The notes under the pieces were generated by a model. That model worked only from the letters and a program-made list of their open reading frames with translations. It did no database searches and was not told where the DNA came from. A stretch of DNA of 64,000 bases from the NCBI RefSeq assembly GCF_000938305.1, contig NZ_JYMT01000042.1:310001-374000 (forward strand), given 5' to 3'. The translations under genes and the position numbers were made by a program. Positions 44,211 through 52,815 of the stretch are shown here, one piece after another (positions within the stretch are counted from its first letter, which is position 1; every line of letters begins with the position of its first letter). This DNA comes from Bradyrhizobium sp. LTSP885 (lineage in GTDB: Bacteria; Pseudomonadota; Alphaproteobacteria; Rhizobiales; Xanthobacteraceae).

Positions 44211-44389
44211 CAGGCAGCGTACCAGCCTTCAGGAAACGGGACCAGCGGCCAGGGCGCGCGGTTGTCGTTCGCAGCACGCGGCGGCGGCTGGATGCGGGGC
44301 AATGGCTTGACCAAAAAAACCTCCTCGGAAACGGGCGCGACGGCCGTTCGCACGGCGTCCAACAACAGATCAAATTCGACTTCGCTCAT
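44207..44389 (-). CDS. Small hypothetical protein (60 residues)
   Basis: A 60-residue frame (MSEVEFDLLLDAVRTAVAPV...) with a CGGAGAG ribosome site eight bases ahead of the ATG at 44389. It is acidic at the N-terminus and rich in Pro/Arg later (PRIQPPPRAANDNRAPWPLV), ending FPEGWYAAC. The AANDNRAPWP-like segment is a pattern I associate with short conserved rhizobial proteins of unknown function. The stop codon lies in the end of the two-hairpin repeat, so the original C-terminus may have been altered by repeat insertion. No function assigned. Confidence 0.5.
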   Translation of the reverse strand: MSEVEFDLLLDAVRTAVAPVSEEVFLVKPLPRIQPPPRAANDNRAPWPLVPFPEGWYAAC

Positions 44390-44549
44390 CGCGCTCTCCG
44401 GGGTTCGAGAGCGCCATCGTTGCAAAACTGTCTTGTGTCTGGATTGAGCCGATCGTTCGAATTTTAGCTAAAGAACGCCGACGCCCGGCCCCGGTTAATG
44501 ATTTGCTGCTGACCCCACCTGGAACTTAAATCCGGCTGCCCGGATCTCG

Positions 44550-44565
44550 TGTGAGAAAAATCACA
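44550..44565. promoter_or_regulatory. CRP-type palindrome upstream of small secreted protein gene
   Basis: TGTGA-GAAAAA-TCACA matches the CRP consensus TGTGA-N6-TCACA exactly. It lies 80 bases ahead of the ATG at 44645, within reach of a class I or II activated promoter. Which CRP/FNR-family protein would bind is unknown. Confidence 0.55.
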
Positions 44566-44644
44566 TTCTACAAAAAACGGCTCGCGTAATTCCCTGACAT
44601 GCCGCGTGCGGCAAGCATCGGAATGATTTTAGGGAGACGCGATC

Positions 44645-44902
44645 ATGAACGCAAGCTTCGTGCAGATACCGGAGGTCAAGCGCCGTGCCGGTCGCGCATC
44701 AGCTCTCGGTCTTGTCCTCACATTGTTCGCGAGCGAGGCGGCCCTGGCTGAGCCCGGCACTCCCGAGCAGCGCAAGGCCTGCACGCCCGACGTCTATCGC
44801 CTCTGTGCCGGCGAAATCCCCAATGCCCGCGCCATCACCGCGTGTCTTCGCCGGCAGAAGGCGAGTTTGAGCCCGGCCTGTGCGGCGATATTCGAGCAGT
44901 GA
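44645..44902 (+). CDS. Small secreted Cys-containing protein, function unknown
   Basis: An 85-residue predicted exported protein. A signal peptide (ALGLVLTLFASEAALA) is followed by a mature part of about 50 residues with four Cys: QRKACTPDVYRLCAGEIPNA and ITACLRRQKASLSPAC. Two disulfides are plausible. The spacing resembles Cys-rich repeat proteins (C-x7-C with LC..E.P) of alphaproteobacteria. The ribosome site AGGGAG stands eight bases before ATG 44645, and a perfect CRP-like palindrome lies upstream. No function known. Confidence 0.75.
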   Translation: MNASFVQIPEVKRRAGRASALGLVLTLFASEAALAEPGTPEQRKACTPDVYRLCAGEIPNARAITACLRRQKASLSPACAAIFEQ

Positions 44903-45087
44903 GGGCTTGCCCAGAGAATGGTCTGGGTCACGAATGAATCTTGAGCAGGCCTGCCCAATTCGCAGGCCTTGCTGATCCAATTTTTTGTACGTCCCAGGAC
45001 AAGCTTTCCCAGCTCGGTTCCCCGTAGCCTTTCCCTCGGGTTTTGGAACATGGCCCTCGCCATGACAAATTCGAAGGAACTGGCAAC

Positions 45088-45987
45088 ATGCAAAAATGGC
45101 TTTGTACGGAAGCACGGCGCGCGTCAGGTTCATTGCGCCTGGCGGTGCTGGGCGCAATCGTCGCCGCTGGATTCCTGGCACCGGTCGGCGCGCAGGCTGC
45201 GCCTGCCGCATGCGCTGCCTTGCAGGAGAAGTACCCGGACTGGAAAGGCAAGACGCTGGTCAACGCCATCAACCCGCACACACCGGGTTATGAAGCGATC
45301 GATCCGAAGGATCCCAGCAAATATGTCGGCTTCGACATCGATCTCGGCGAAGAGATCGGCGAGTGTCTCGGTTTCAAGCTGACCTACAAGGCGGTGACCT
45401 TCGCAGCACTGCTCACCACGCTGGCGAGCGGGCAGGCCGACATTGTCATCTCCGACATTTATGCGACCGAAGAGCGGGCCAAGGCCGGCGACTTCATCAC
45501 CTATTCGAAGGTGTTCGACGGTGTGCTGGTTGCCAAGGGCAATCCGAAGAAGATTACCGGCATCAACACCTCGCTATGCGGCGCGGCTGCGGCGGAAAAT
45601 ACCGGCTATGTCGAAGTGCCGCTGGTGCAGGCGCTGATCCCGGAGTGCAAGGCTGCCGGTAAACCCGAGCCGACGCTGCAGCTCTATGACAACAACGCCA
45701 ACTGTATCCAGGCGATCCTCGCCGGACGTGCCGACACCTACGTCAACGACGTCAACACGGTCGATAACGCCGTAAAGGCCTATCCGGACAAGCTGGAGAA
45801 GGCGATCGCGGTGACGATTCCCTATTCGGTCGGCATCGCCGTGCCGAAAGACAAGCCGAAATTCCGCGAAGCCGTGCTGGCCGTGATGATGGAGATCTAC
45901 AAGTCCGGCGATCAGGCGGCGCTGCTCAAGAAGTGGGAGCTCGACCCGAACAACCTCAAGGAACCGGGTCTTCTGACGGTTAATTGA
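45088..45987 (+). CDS. Amino-acid-type ABC transporter substrate-binding protein
   Basis: A 299-residue periplasmic binding protein of family 3. Signal peptide AVLGAIVAAGFLAPVGAQA; binding-fold blocks are YVGFDIDLGEEIGECLGFKL, TTLASGQADIVISDIYATEE and NCIQAILAGRADTYVNDV. The ATG at 45088 follows GAAGGAA. Its stop overlaps the next start by one base (TGATG). Downstream genes for a permease-ATPase fusion, two formamidase-type amidases and RidA suggest an amide or small nitrogenous compound as substrate, but the fold alone would fit any polar amino acid. Confidence 0.86.
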   Translation: MQKWLCTEARRASGSLRLAVLGAIVAAGFLAPVGAQAAPAACAALQEKYPDWKGKTLVNAINPHTPGYEAIDPKDPSKYVGFDIDLGEEIGECLGFKLTYKAVTFAALLTTLASGQADIVISDIYATEERAKAGDFITYSKVFDGVLVAKGNPKKITGINTSLCGAAAAENTGYVEVPLVQALIPECKAAGKPEPTLQLYDNNANCIQAILAGRADTYVNDVNTVDNAVKAYPDKLEKAIAVTIPYSVGIAVPKDKPKFREAVLAVMMEIYKSGDQAALLKKWELDPNNLKEPGLLTVN

Positions 45988-47627
45988 TGTCGCTGTTCGC
46001 GCACTATCTCAGCCTGCCGTATCTGCTCGAGGGCATCGAGGTCACGCTTCAGGTGACCATCCTCGGGCTGTTCGGCGGGCTGATCCTCGGGTTGATCCTC
46101 GCATGGATGCAGCTCGGCCGCTTCTGGTGGCTTTCGGCATTCGCGCGGGGCTACACCGTGATCTTCCGCGGCACGCCGCTGATCCTGCAGATGGTGTTTG
46201 CCTACGACGCGCTGCCGCACATCGGCATCAAGCTGCCGGCGATCCTCGCCGCCGGTCTCGCGCTTGCCTGCAATGAGGCGCCGTTTATCGCCGAAATGCT
46301 GCGCTCCGGCGTGCTCGGCGTCGATCGCGGACAGGTGTCGGCCGGTCAGGCCCTTGGCATGACGCCGGCGGTGCTGATGCGGCGGGTGATTGCGCCGCAG
46401 GCGATCCGCACCATGATCCCGGCGTTCGGCAACGAGACCGTCAGCGCGCTGAAGAATTCCTCGCTCGCCTCGGTGATCGCGGTGCAGGAATTGACGTTGC
46501 GCAGCACGCAGCTTGCGTCGTCGACCTTCGACTTCTTCTCGATCTTCTTCGCTTCAGGCCTGCTGTATCTCGTGCTGACCGGCGCCGTCAGCGTGATCCA
46601 GCTGGCGCTGGAATGGACGCTCGATCTCGACCGCACCTCGCGCCAGCGCAAGCTTGCCGACTATCTGCCTTTCTATTTACCTTGGCGTCGCGCTGACCTC
46701 GCCACCAAGCTCGCCCTGGCCGACAACGCCGCGCCCGCCGTCGACGTCGCGGCCGCGATGCAGCCGGATATTCCGCTGCCGCCGGCGCGAGCCCTGACGC
46801 GGGAGGATCGCGCGAAGCGGGCCGCGACCATTGCGCGCAATAACATTGCGGTCGAGGTCAAGGATTTGCGTAAGTCCTATGGCACGCAGGCCGTGCTCGG
46901 TGGTCTCGACATGACGGTGCGCGTCGGCGAGGTCGTGGCGCTGCTCGGGCCCAGCGGCTCCGGAAAAAGCACGCTGCTTCGCTGCATCAATCATCTGGAG
47001 GAGTGGGACGCCGGCACCGTTCGTGTCGGCGGCCGCCGTCTCGGTTTCTCCGACCACGGCAAGGCGTTGACGCCGCGCGCGGTTGCCAATGAGCGCGCCA
47101 GCGTCGGCGTCGGGATGGTGTTTCAGCAGTTCAACCTGTTCAGCCATTTGACGGCGAAGGAGAACGTCGCGGGTCCGCTGCGCTGGGTGCACGGCATGAC
47201 AGGGATCGATGCCGACCGCCGGGCCCGCGAACTGCTCGATCGGGTCGGCCTGAGCCATCGCGCGGATGCGTTGCCGCGCCATCTGTCCGGCGGCCAGCAG
47301 CAGCGGGTGGCGATCGCGCGTGCGCTCGCGCCAAACCCCAGCGTGCTGCTGCTGGACGAGCCGACCTCGGCGCTCGATCCCGAACTCGTCAATGAGGTGC
47401 TCGAGGTGATCCGGCGGCTCGCTGTCGACGACGGGCTCACCATGATCATCTCGACCCACCAGATCCGTTTCGCCGACGAGGTCGCCGACCGCGTCGCCTT
47501 CCTCAGTGGCGGCGCGATCCTGGAGGAGGGACCGGCGCATGAGGTGCTCTCCAACCCGCGCAACCCCGTCACGGCGCGTTTCCTCAGCGTGATGGACGCC
47601 GAGAAAACACCGGAGACGGTGCGATGA
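45987..47627 (+). CDS. Fused ABC permease-ATPase, amino acid type
   Basis: A 546-residue single polypeptide joining both inner-membrane parts of an importer. Residues ~1-225 are a His/Glu/Gln-type permease (GIEVTLQVTILGLFGGLILG, EAA loop SAGQALGMTPAVLMRRVIAPQ shortened to its core). Residues ~285-540 are the ATPase with Walker A GPSGSGKST, signature LSGGQQQRVAIARAL, Walker B VLLLDEPTSALDP and STHQIRFADEV. A charged linker of about 55 residues connects them. Usually these are separate genes, as in the aap operon of this window. It is coupled to the binding-protein gene by a one-base overlap. Confidence 0.9.
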   Translation: MSLFAHYLSLPYLLEGIEVTLQVTILGLFGGLILGLILAWMQLGRFWWLSAFARGYTVIFRGTPLILQMVFAYDALPHIGIKLPAILAAGLALACNEAPFIAEMLRSGVLGVDRGQVSAGQALGMTPAVLMRRVIAPQAIRTMIPAFGNETVSALKNSSLASVIAVQELTLRSTQLASSTFDFFSIFFASGLLYLVLTGAVSVIQLALEWTLDLDRTSRQRKLADYLPFYLPWRRADLATKLALADNAAPAVDVAAAMQPDIPLPPARALTREDRAKRAATIARNNIAVEVKDLRKSYGTQAVLGGLDMTVRVGEVVALLGPSGSGKSTLLRCINHLEEWDAGTVRVGGRRLGFSDHGKALTPRAVANERASVGVGMVFQQFNLFSHLTAKENVAGPLRWVHGMTGIDADRRARELLDRVGLSHRADALPRHLSGGQQQRVAIARALAPNPSVLLLDEPTSALDPELVNEVLEVIRRLAVDDGLTMIISTHQIRFADEVADRVAFLSGGAILEEGPAHEVLSNPRNPVTARFLSVMDAEKTPETVR

Positions 47628-47676
47628 ATTCGACAGGGACCAACCAAACCTTCCGACTGCTCGAAGAGGCACTTGC

Positions 47677-48918
47677 ATGAAGCACTTCAACCTGCCGGTT
47701 TCACCGGCGACCGTCCACTGGGGCTATTTCAGCAAGAAAGTGCAGCCTGCGGTGACGCTGCGCTCGGGCGACCGCGCCACGATCGAAACGCTGACCCATC
47801 ACGCCAACGACGACTACGAGCGCATGATTGCCAATGATCCCGGCGCCGAAAGCGTGTTTCACTGGACCCGCGAGCACAAGGCCGTCGCGCGCCGCGGCTC
47901 GGGCCCGACCGAGGGACCGTTCATTCGCGGTTCCGGCGAAGGCATCGGCGTGCACTTGCTGACCGGTCCGGTCGCGATCGAGAATGCCGAGCCGGGCGAT
48001 GTCCTCGAGGTGCGTATCCTCGACATCAGGCCACGGCCGAGCTGCAGTGCCTGCCACGCCGGCCGCTGCTTCGGCTCCAATGCCGCCGCGAACTGGGGCT
48101 TCCACTATCACGACCTGATCGAGGAGCCGAAGCCGCGCGAGGTCATCACCATCTTCGAGCTCGACACCTCGGGCGAACCGTTCGCCAGGGCCGTCTACAA
48201 CTATGTCTGGACGCCGCAGACCGACCCTGATGGCATCGTGCATGCGACCATCGATTATCCCGGCGTGCGGGTCGATCACGGCACGATCAAGAAGCGCGAG
48301 AACATCCTGACCGGCGTCAAGGTGCCGGCGCGGCTGCATTTCGGCACCATGGGACTGGCGCCGTCGGAGGCTGATTTCGTCAGCTCGATTCCGCCGAGCT
48401 ACACCGGCGGCAATATCGACGACTGGCGGATCGGGAAGGGCGCGCGGATGTATTATCCGGTCGCCGTGCCGGGAGCGTTCTTCTCGGTCGGCGACCCCCA
48501 CGCCGCCCAGGGCGACAGCGAGCTCGGCGGCACCGCAATCGAGACCTCGCTGACCGGCGATTTCGAATTCATCCTGCACAAGAAGAACGACCTCGGCGGC
48601 ACCAGCCTCGAAGGACTGACCCACCCGATGCTCGAAACCGAGCAGGCCTGGTCGGTCTACGGATTCACCTATCCGAACTATCTCGCGGAGCTTGGTGCGA
48701 ACGCACAGACCGAGATCGCCAGCCATTCAAGCCTCGACCGCGCCATGCGCGACGCGTTCCGCAAGTTGCGCCGGTTCCTGATGACGGTGCATCGCCTGAG
48801 CGAAGACGAGGCGATCTCGTTGATGTCGGTGGGCGCCGATTTCGGCGTCACCCAGGTCGTGGATGCCAATTGGGGCGTTCACGGCACGATCCGGAAGAAC
48901 GTCTTCCGATGCGACTGA
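47677..48918 (+). CDS. Acetamidase/formamidase family protein
   Basis: A 413-residue enzyme of the FmdA_AmdA family, which hydrolyses formamide, acetamide or related small amides to ammonia and the acid in the cytoplasm. Conserved blocks include VHWGYFSKKVQPAVTLRSGD, GEGIGVHLLTGPVAIENAEP, DVLEVRILDIRPRPS, PPSYTGGNIDDWRIGKGARM and FFSVGDPHAAQGDSELGGTA. The segment SCSACHAGRC, with three Cys, is absent from the paralogue downstream. ATG 47677 follows GAAGAGG. It sits between the importer genes and the regulator-amidase fusion, consistent with import and breakdown of a nitrogen source. Confidence 0.87.
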   Translation: MKHFNLPVSPATVHWGYFSKKVQPAVTLRSGDRATIETLTHHANDDYERMIANDPGAESVFHWTREHKAVARRGSGPTEGPFIRGSGEGIGVHLLTGPVAIENAEPGDVLEVRILDIRPRPSCSACHAGRCFGSNAAANWGFHYHDLIEEPKPREVITIFELDTSGEPFARAVYNYVWTPQTDPDGIVHATIDYPGVRVDHGTIKKRENILTGVKVPARLHFGTMGLAPSEADFVSSIPPSYTGGNIDDWRIGKGARMYYPVAVPGAFFSVGDPHAAQGDSELGGTAIETSLTGDFEFILHKKNDLGGTSLEGLTHPMLETEQAWSVYGFTYPNYLAELGANAQTEIASHSSLDRAMRDAFRKLRRFLMTVHRLSEDEAISLMSVGADFGVTQVVDANWGVHGTIRKNVFRCD

Positions 48919-48973
48919 GACATTGAACGTTTTGGCGTCGATTTGACGCCGCCATTTCGGCGGAGGAACAGGC

Positions 48974-51370
48974 TTGTCTGGCACGCGGGTTGCTTCGATC
49001 AGTCCCGATTGGGGCGATGCGATGAACTTCCGTCCGTTTACGAGTGAATCCTATACACAAGACGACCGCCCGGAGGCGTGGCGGGACGTGCTGGGCACGG
49101 TCGGCCTGCAGCCGGCCTCTGCCGGGACCTCCTATGACGGTCATGCCACCGCCTTGCACCGCAGCGCGCCCGGGATTGCGCTGACCCGGATCGCGGCGGG
49201 GTCGCAGACCGTCGCTCCCTTGCCGCAAGGCGCCGACGGCCTGCCGATCGCGGTGCTGCCGATCGACGACGGCGTCATCCTGCGGCATGGCGGCAGCCAC
49301 CGGATCGTGCCGGTTGGGCATCTCCTGCTGTTGCCGAGGTGCGGCGATTGCAGCGTCGTGTTCCAGCGCGACATGCGGGCCATCGTGCTGTCGGTGACGC
49401 CGGACGCGCTGCACGGCCGGATTCCCGGCAAGCTGCGGTTTGGCGAGGCGCGTGTGGTCGCGCCAGGCGGGCTGGCGGACATCTTTTCGCGGATGCTGGA
49501 TGCGACGGCGCGCACATTGGAGATGCTCGGCGACGTCGAATGGGCAACTGTGGCGCAGGCGATGGCTGACCTGTTGCTGACCATCGCGCATCAACTCGCG
49601 GACACTGCTCCCGACGGCCGCCATACCGCGTCGCAGGCCGCGATCCTGCACCGGATTTGCCAGGCCATCGAACGCCGGCTCGAGGATCCCGACCTTGCAC
49701 CGGCTGCTGTCGCGCAGGCCGAAGGCATTTCCGAACGCTATCTGCAAAAGCTGTTCGAAGGTGTCGGCGACAATTTCACTCATTATGTGCGCGAGCGCCG
49801 ATTGCAGCGCGCCTGGGCCGACCTGTCCAATCCGGCGCAAGCGCATCGGTCGATCTCCGAGATCGCCTATCGCTACGGCTTTGCCGATTCCGCGCATTTC
49901 AGCCGCACGTTTCGTCATCGCTTCGGCCTGCCGCCCCGCGAATTCCGGCAGCAGGAGGCCGAGCGCGCCGCGCCGGCGTCGATGCCGGCCGGACAACGCG
50001 GCTGGCCGCAGGATGCGCTGGCGCAGCTGCGCGTGCATCAGCCGGCGGCCACGGCGAAGCGAGCCGCGCTGGTTTCCAGGACCGATGCTGCTGACGATGC
50101 CGATCACGTCGCGCCAACGCACCACCATATCGCGGTCGAGGCGTCGCGGGTGCATTGGGGCTATTTCAGCCGGACGCTGTCGCCGCAGGCCGAGATCGGT
50201 TCGGGCGACACGATCACCATCGAGACGCTGACGCAGCATGCCTCCGACGATCCGGACCGCATGATCTCAGGCGATTCCGGTGCCGAAAGCGTGTTCGGCT
50301 GGACCGGTGCGCGGAAGAATGTCGACCGGCGTGGCGCAGGGCCGATGGATGCGTCGGTGTTCGGGCGTGGCGCGGGCGAGGGGTTCGGCGTGCACATTTG
50401 TACAGGCCCGATCGCGATCAGGGATGCGCAGCCCGGCGACGTCCTCGAGGTGCGCATCCTCGACATCGTGCCGCGGCCAAGCCGCAATCCGCAGTTCGAG
50501 GGCCGCGTGTTCGGCTCCAGCGTCGCGGCCTGGTGGGGCTATCACTACAACGAATTTCTCGCCGGTCCGAAGCCGCGCGAAGTTGTGACGATCTACGAAA
50601 TCTTAGCAGGCACCGATCGCGATGATGATGCCGCGCCGCATGCCCGCGCGCTCTATTCCTATCGCTGGGAGCCGCAGACCGATCCGTTCGGCGTGGTGCA
50701 TGCCACCTATGATTATCCCGGCGTTCCCGTCGCGCCCGGCAGCGTCAAGCGCCGCCATGCGGTGCTTGACGGCATCCGTATTCCGCTGCGCCCGCATTTC
50801 GGCGTGATTGCGGTGGCGCCGCGCGAGGTCGACTTGGTCGACTCGGTGCCGCCGTCCTATTTCGGCGGCAATCTCGACAATTGGCGGCTCGGCAAGGGCT
50901 CGACCGTCTATCTGCCCGTGTCCGTGCCGGGCGCGCTGCTTTCGGTCGGCGATCCCCATGCAGTGCAAGGCGACGGCGAACTCTCAGGCACCGCGATCGA
51001 GTGCTCGATGACGGGGACGTTCCAGGTGATCCTGCACAAGAAGGGCAGCCATACTGGACAGCCCTATGCCGATCTCAGCTATCCCCTGATCGAGACCGAG
51101 ACGGACTGGGTGCTGACCGGCTTCAGCCATCCGAACTATCTCGCCGAGTTCGGTGCGCAGGGCCAGAGTGAGGTCTATGCGACGTCCTCGCTCGATCTGG
51201 CGATGAAGGATGCGTTCCGGAAGATGCGCCGCTTCCTGATGAGCGTCAAAGGCCTGAGCGAGGACGAGGCGATCGCGTTGATGTCCGCCGCGGTTGACTT
51301 CGGCGTCACCCAGGTGGTCGATGGCAATTGGGGCGTGCACGCCATTCTGAGCAAACGGCTGTTCGACTAA
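48974..51370 (+). CDS. AraC-type regulator fused to acetamidase/formamidase
   Basis: A 798-residue two-part protein in one unbroken frame. Residues ~20-210 resemble the AraC_binding_2 ligand domain. Residues ~220-325 are an AraC/XylS DNA-binding domain with both helix-turn-helix units (AVAQAEGISERYLQKLFEGV; ISEIAYRYGFADSAHFSRTF). After a ~60-residue linker, residues ~388-798 are a full FmdA/AmdA amidase aligning throughout with the stand-alone enzyme upstream (VHWGYFSRTLSP, DVLEVRILDIVPRPS, LLSVGDPHAVQGDGELSGTA). Start TTG 48974 is supported by GGAGG at 48962-48966; ATG 49022 lacks such a site. It could act as an amide-sensing regulator, a bifunctional enzyme, or both. I know of no characterised protein with this layout. 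Confidence 0.85.
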   Translation: MSGTRVASISPDWGDAMNFRPFTSESYTQDDRPEAWRDVLGTVGLQPASAGTSYDGHATALHRSAPGIALTRIAAGSQTVAPLPQGADGLPIAVLPIDDGVILRHGGSHRIVPVGHLLLLPRCGDCSVVFQRDMRAIVLSVTPDALHGRIPGKLRFGEARVVAPGGLADIFSRMLDATARTLEMLGDVEWATVAQAMADLLLTIAHQLADTAPDGRHTASQAAILHRICQAIERRLEDPDLAPAAVAQAEGISERYLQKLFEGVGDNFTHYVRERRLQRAWADLSNPAQAHRSISEIAYRYGFADSAHFSRTFRHRFGLPPREFRQQEAERAAPASMPAGQRGWPQDALAQLRVHQPAATAKRAALVSRTDAADDADHVAPTHHHIAVEASRVHWGYFSRTLSPQAEIGSGDTITIETLTQHASDDPDRMISGDSGAESVFGWTGARKNVDRRGAGPMDASVFGRGAGEGFGVHICTGPIAIRDAQPGDVLEVRILDIVPRPSRNPQFEGRVFGSSVAAWWGYHYNEFLAGPKPREVVTIYEILAGTDRDDDAAPHARALYSYRWEPQTDPFGVVHATYDYPGVPVAPGSVKRRHAVLDGIRIPLRPHFGVIAVAPREVDLVDSVPPSYFGGNLDNWRLGKGSTVYLPVSVPGALLSVGDPHAVQGDGELSGTAIECSMTGTFQVILHKKGSHTGQPYADLSYPLIETETDWVLTGFSHPNYLAEFGAQGQSEVYATSSLDLAMKDAFRKMRRFLMSVKGLSEDEAIALMSAAVDFGVTQVVDGNWGVHAILSKRLFD

Positions 51371-51467
51371 AGCGTTTTCGAGCGAAGTGGATACCGGTTC
51401 GCGCTGGGAAAACGCGTGAAACAAGAATTTGGGCCCTGTTCCGATGGAATCGGAACAGGGCTCTTGG
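51370..51467. repeat. Two-hairpin repeat, copy B
   Basis: About 97 bases starting at the last base of the preceding stop codon. The first half is close to copy A (agcgttttcgagcgaagtgg, then GAAAACGC); the second hairpin is CCCTGTTCCGAT / ATCGGAACAGGG (51434-51445, 51449-51460), different in sequence from copy A yet perfectly paired. Confidence 0.82.
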
Positions 51468-51494
51468 GCTGATCGCGCAAAGCGGAGATCGACA

Positions 51495-51878
51495 GTGAAA
51501 TTCCACATGATTGCCGGCGGACCGAAGCCGGTCGCGCCCTTCAGCCATGCCGTGGAGACGGACGGTTTCGTGTTCGTCACCGGTCAAATGCCGGATACGC
51601 CGTCGGCGCCCGGCGTGCTGCCGGATGGGATCGTCGCGCAGACCAGGGCCGTGATGGAGAATTTGCGGGTCGTGCTCGCGGGCCTGGATCTCGGCCTGGA
51701 GCATATCGTGATGTCGCGGATTTATCTGACGCGCTTCAAGGAAGACTATGCCGCGATGAACGAGACCTACCGGAGCCTCTTTCCGCCGGATCGGCTGCCG
51801 GCGCGAACCTGCGTCGGCGTCACCGGGCTCGCCTATGACGCGCTGATCGAAATCGATCTGGTGTGCCGCCGGCCGTGA
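51495..51878 (+). CDS. RidA family protein
   Basis: A 127-residue member of the RidA/YjgF/UK114 family, trimeric proteins that deaminate reactive enamine/imine intermediates or take part in small nitrogen compound catabolism. The family shape is clear: PFSHAVETDGFVFVTGQMP, GIVAQTRAVMENLRVVLAGL, and the C-terminal ARTCVGVTGLAYDALIEIDL. The conserved Arg of true RidA is in PARTCVGV. Start GTG 51495 with GCGGAG at 51482-51487. It follows the amidase genes and probably shares their pathway. Confidence 0.87.
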   Translation: MKFHMIAGGPKPVAPFSHAVETDGFVFVTGQMPDTPSAPGVLPDGIVAQTRAVMENLRVVLAGLDLGLEHIVMSRIYLTRFKEDYAAMNETYRSLFPPDRLPARTCVGVTGLAYDALIEIDLVCRRP

Positions 51879-52018
51879 CGGGCGCGCCGTCGCCACTATA
51901 TCAGCCTAAAGTAGAGTGAGTTTGTGCGGTTGAGCCTACGCGACAAGCGCGAACGAGGCCTTGAAACGTAACTTGTTAACCATACCTGAATTGGAGTTCA
52001 CGTTCAGGTAGAGCTAAG

Positions 52019-52465
52019 ATGCAGAGCTTCGTCCTCCATGACCTCCCGTTTCTGCTCCTCCTGGCTTCGCTGGCATTTGCCGGGATAGCCTGGGTGCAGA
52101 TCGGCGGTTGGTTGAAGAGGGCGGCAAACCTATCGCTGCTCTTCACCCTGTGGCTGGGATTCTACATTGTTCAATATTTGGCCGGAGTGACGCTGAGCGA
52201 TTACATGCTCCAGACGGTTGGACGTGGCTTCTGCAAGTTGGTCGCGGTTGAGCGGTGTGCAACACGACAAGCGGAGGAGGAGGACAGGCTTCAGCGGCAG
52301 CTGAAGTTCTATCACGATGCTGCTGGTCAAGAGGCCGCGCGACAGGTTCAAGCCGAGTTAGAACGCCGCGCCAAGATTGAAGAAGCCGACAAGCTCAAGG
52401 CTCAAGTCGAAAAACCGGCGGAGAAGCCGATTGGCGAGAAGGCTCCGACCGATCCCGTTGGTTAA
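52019..52465 (+). CDS. Hypothetical membrane protein with coiled-coil tail
   Basis: A 148-residue protein not assigned to a known family. Two hydrophobic segments lie at the N-terminus (LPFLLLLASLAFAGIAWVQI; LSLLFTLWLGFYIVQYLAGV). A charged helical stretch (EEEDRLQRQLKFYHDAAGQE and onwards to about residue 125) has heptad-like spacing of Leu/Ala and probably forms a coiled coil. The end is Pro/Lys-rich. Codon use is somewhat less GC-rich than neighbouring genes. No function proposed. Confidence 0.65.
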   Translation: MQSFVLHDLPFLLLLASLAFAGIAWVQIGGWLKRAANLSLLFTLWLGFYIVQYLAGVTLSDYMLQTVGRGFCKLVAVERCATRQAEEEDRLQRQLKFYHDAAGQEAARQVQAELERRAKIEEADKLKAQVEKPAEKPIGEKAPTDPVG

Positions 52466-52477
52466 ACTCCGGATCTG

Positions 52478-52807
52478 TTGCCGGCGGTCGTCGTCCCCGC
52501 ACCAAGTTTGGTTCTCAATGTCGCGCGGTTCGGCGCGCGCCATGTGCTCGCCGCCGGCCAGAGCTATCGCCTCGTGGCCGCCTCCTTTTATACAACTACC
52601 ATGCGGGTGCGTCGCGGTTCGCTTACCCTGATAAAGGACGGAAAATCGGAGTTTGACTGCGTCGCAGGAGCGTCATTCAGGATATTTACCCGTGGCTGGT
52701 CGTCGTTTGTGCTGGAAGCGGCGGAGGATAATACAGTCGTCGAGGTGGCCGCACTCGAGTATGGCGACCAGATATCGCCCAAGCCGTTCCCGTTCGAAGT
52801 ACAGTAG
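52478..52807 (+). CDS. Hypothetical protein, DUF2917-like
   Basis: A 109-residue frame starting at TTG 52478, 12 bases after the preceding stop. The middle (MRVRRGSLTLIKDGKSEFDC, GASFRIFTRGWSSFVLEAAE) has the alternating beta-strand pattern and G-x-W/L-T/I order of DUF2917-type small proteins. The match is weak and the start codon is uncertain. No other feature is visible. Function unknown. Confidence 0.45.
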   Translation: MPAVVVPAPSLVLNVARFGARHVLAAGQSYRLVAASFYTTTMRVRRGSLTLIKDGKSEFDCVAGASFRIFTRGWSSFVLEAAEDNTVVEVAALEYGDQISPKPFPFEVQ

Positions 52808-52815
52808 CTGTACAA

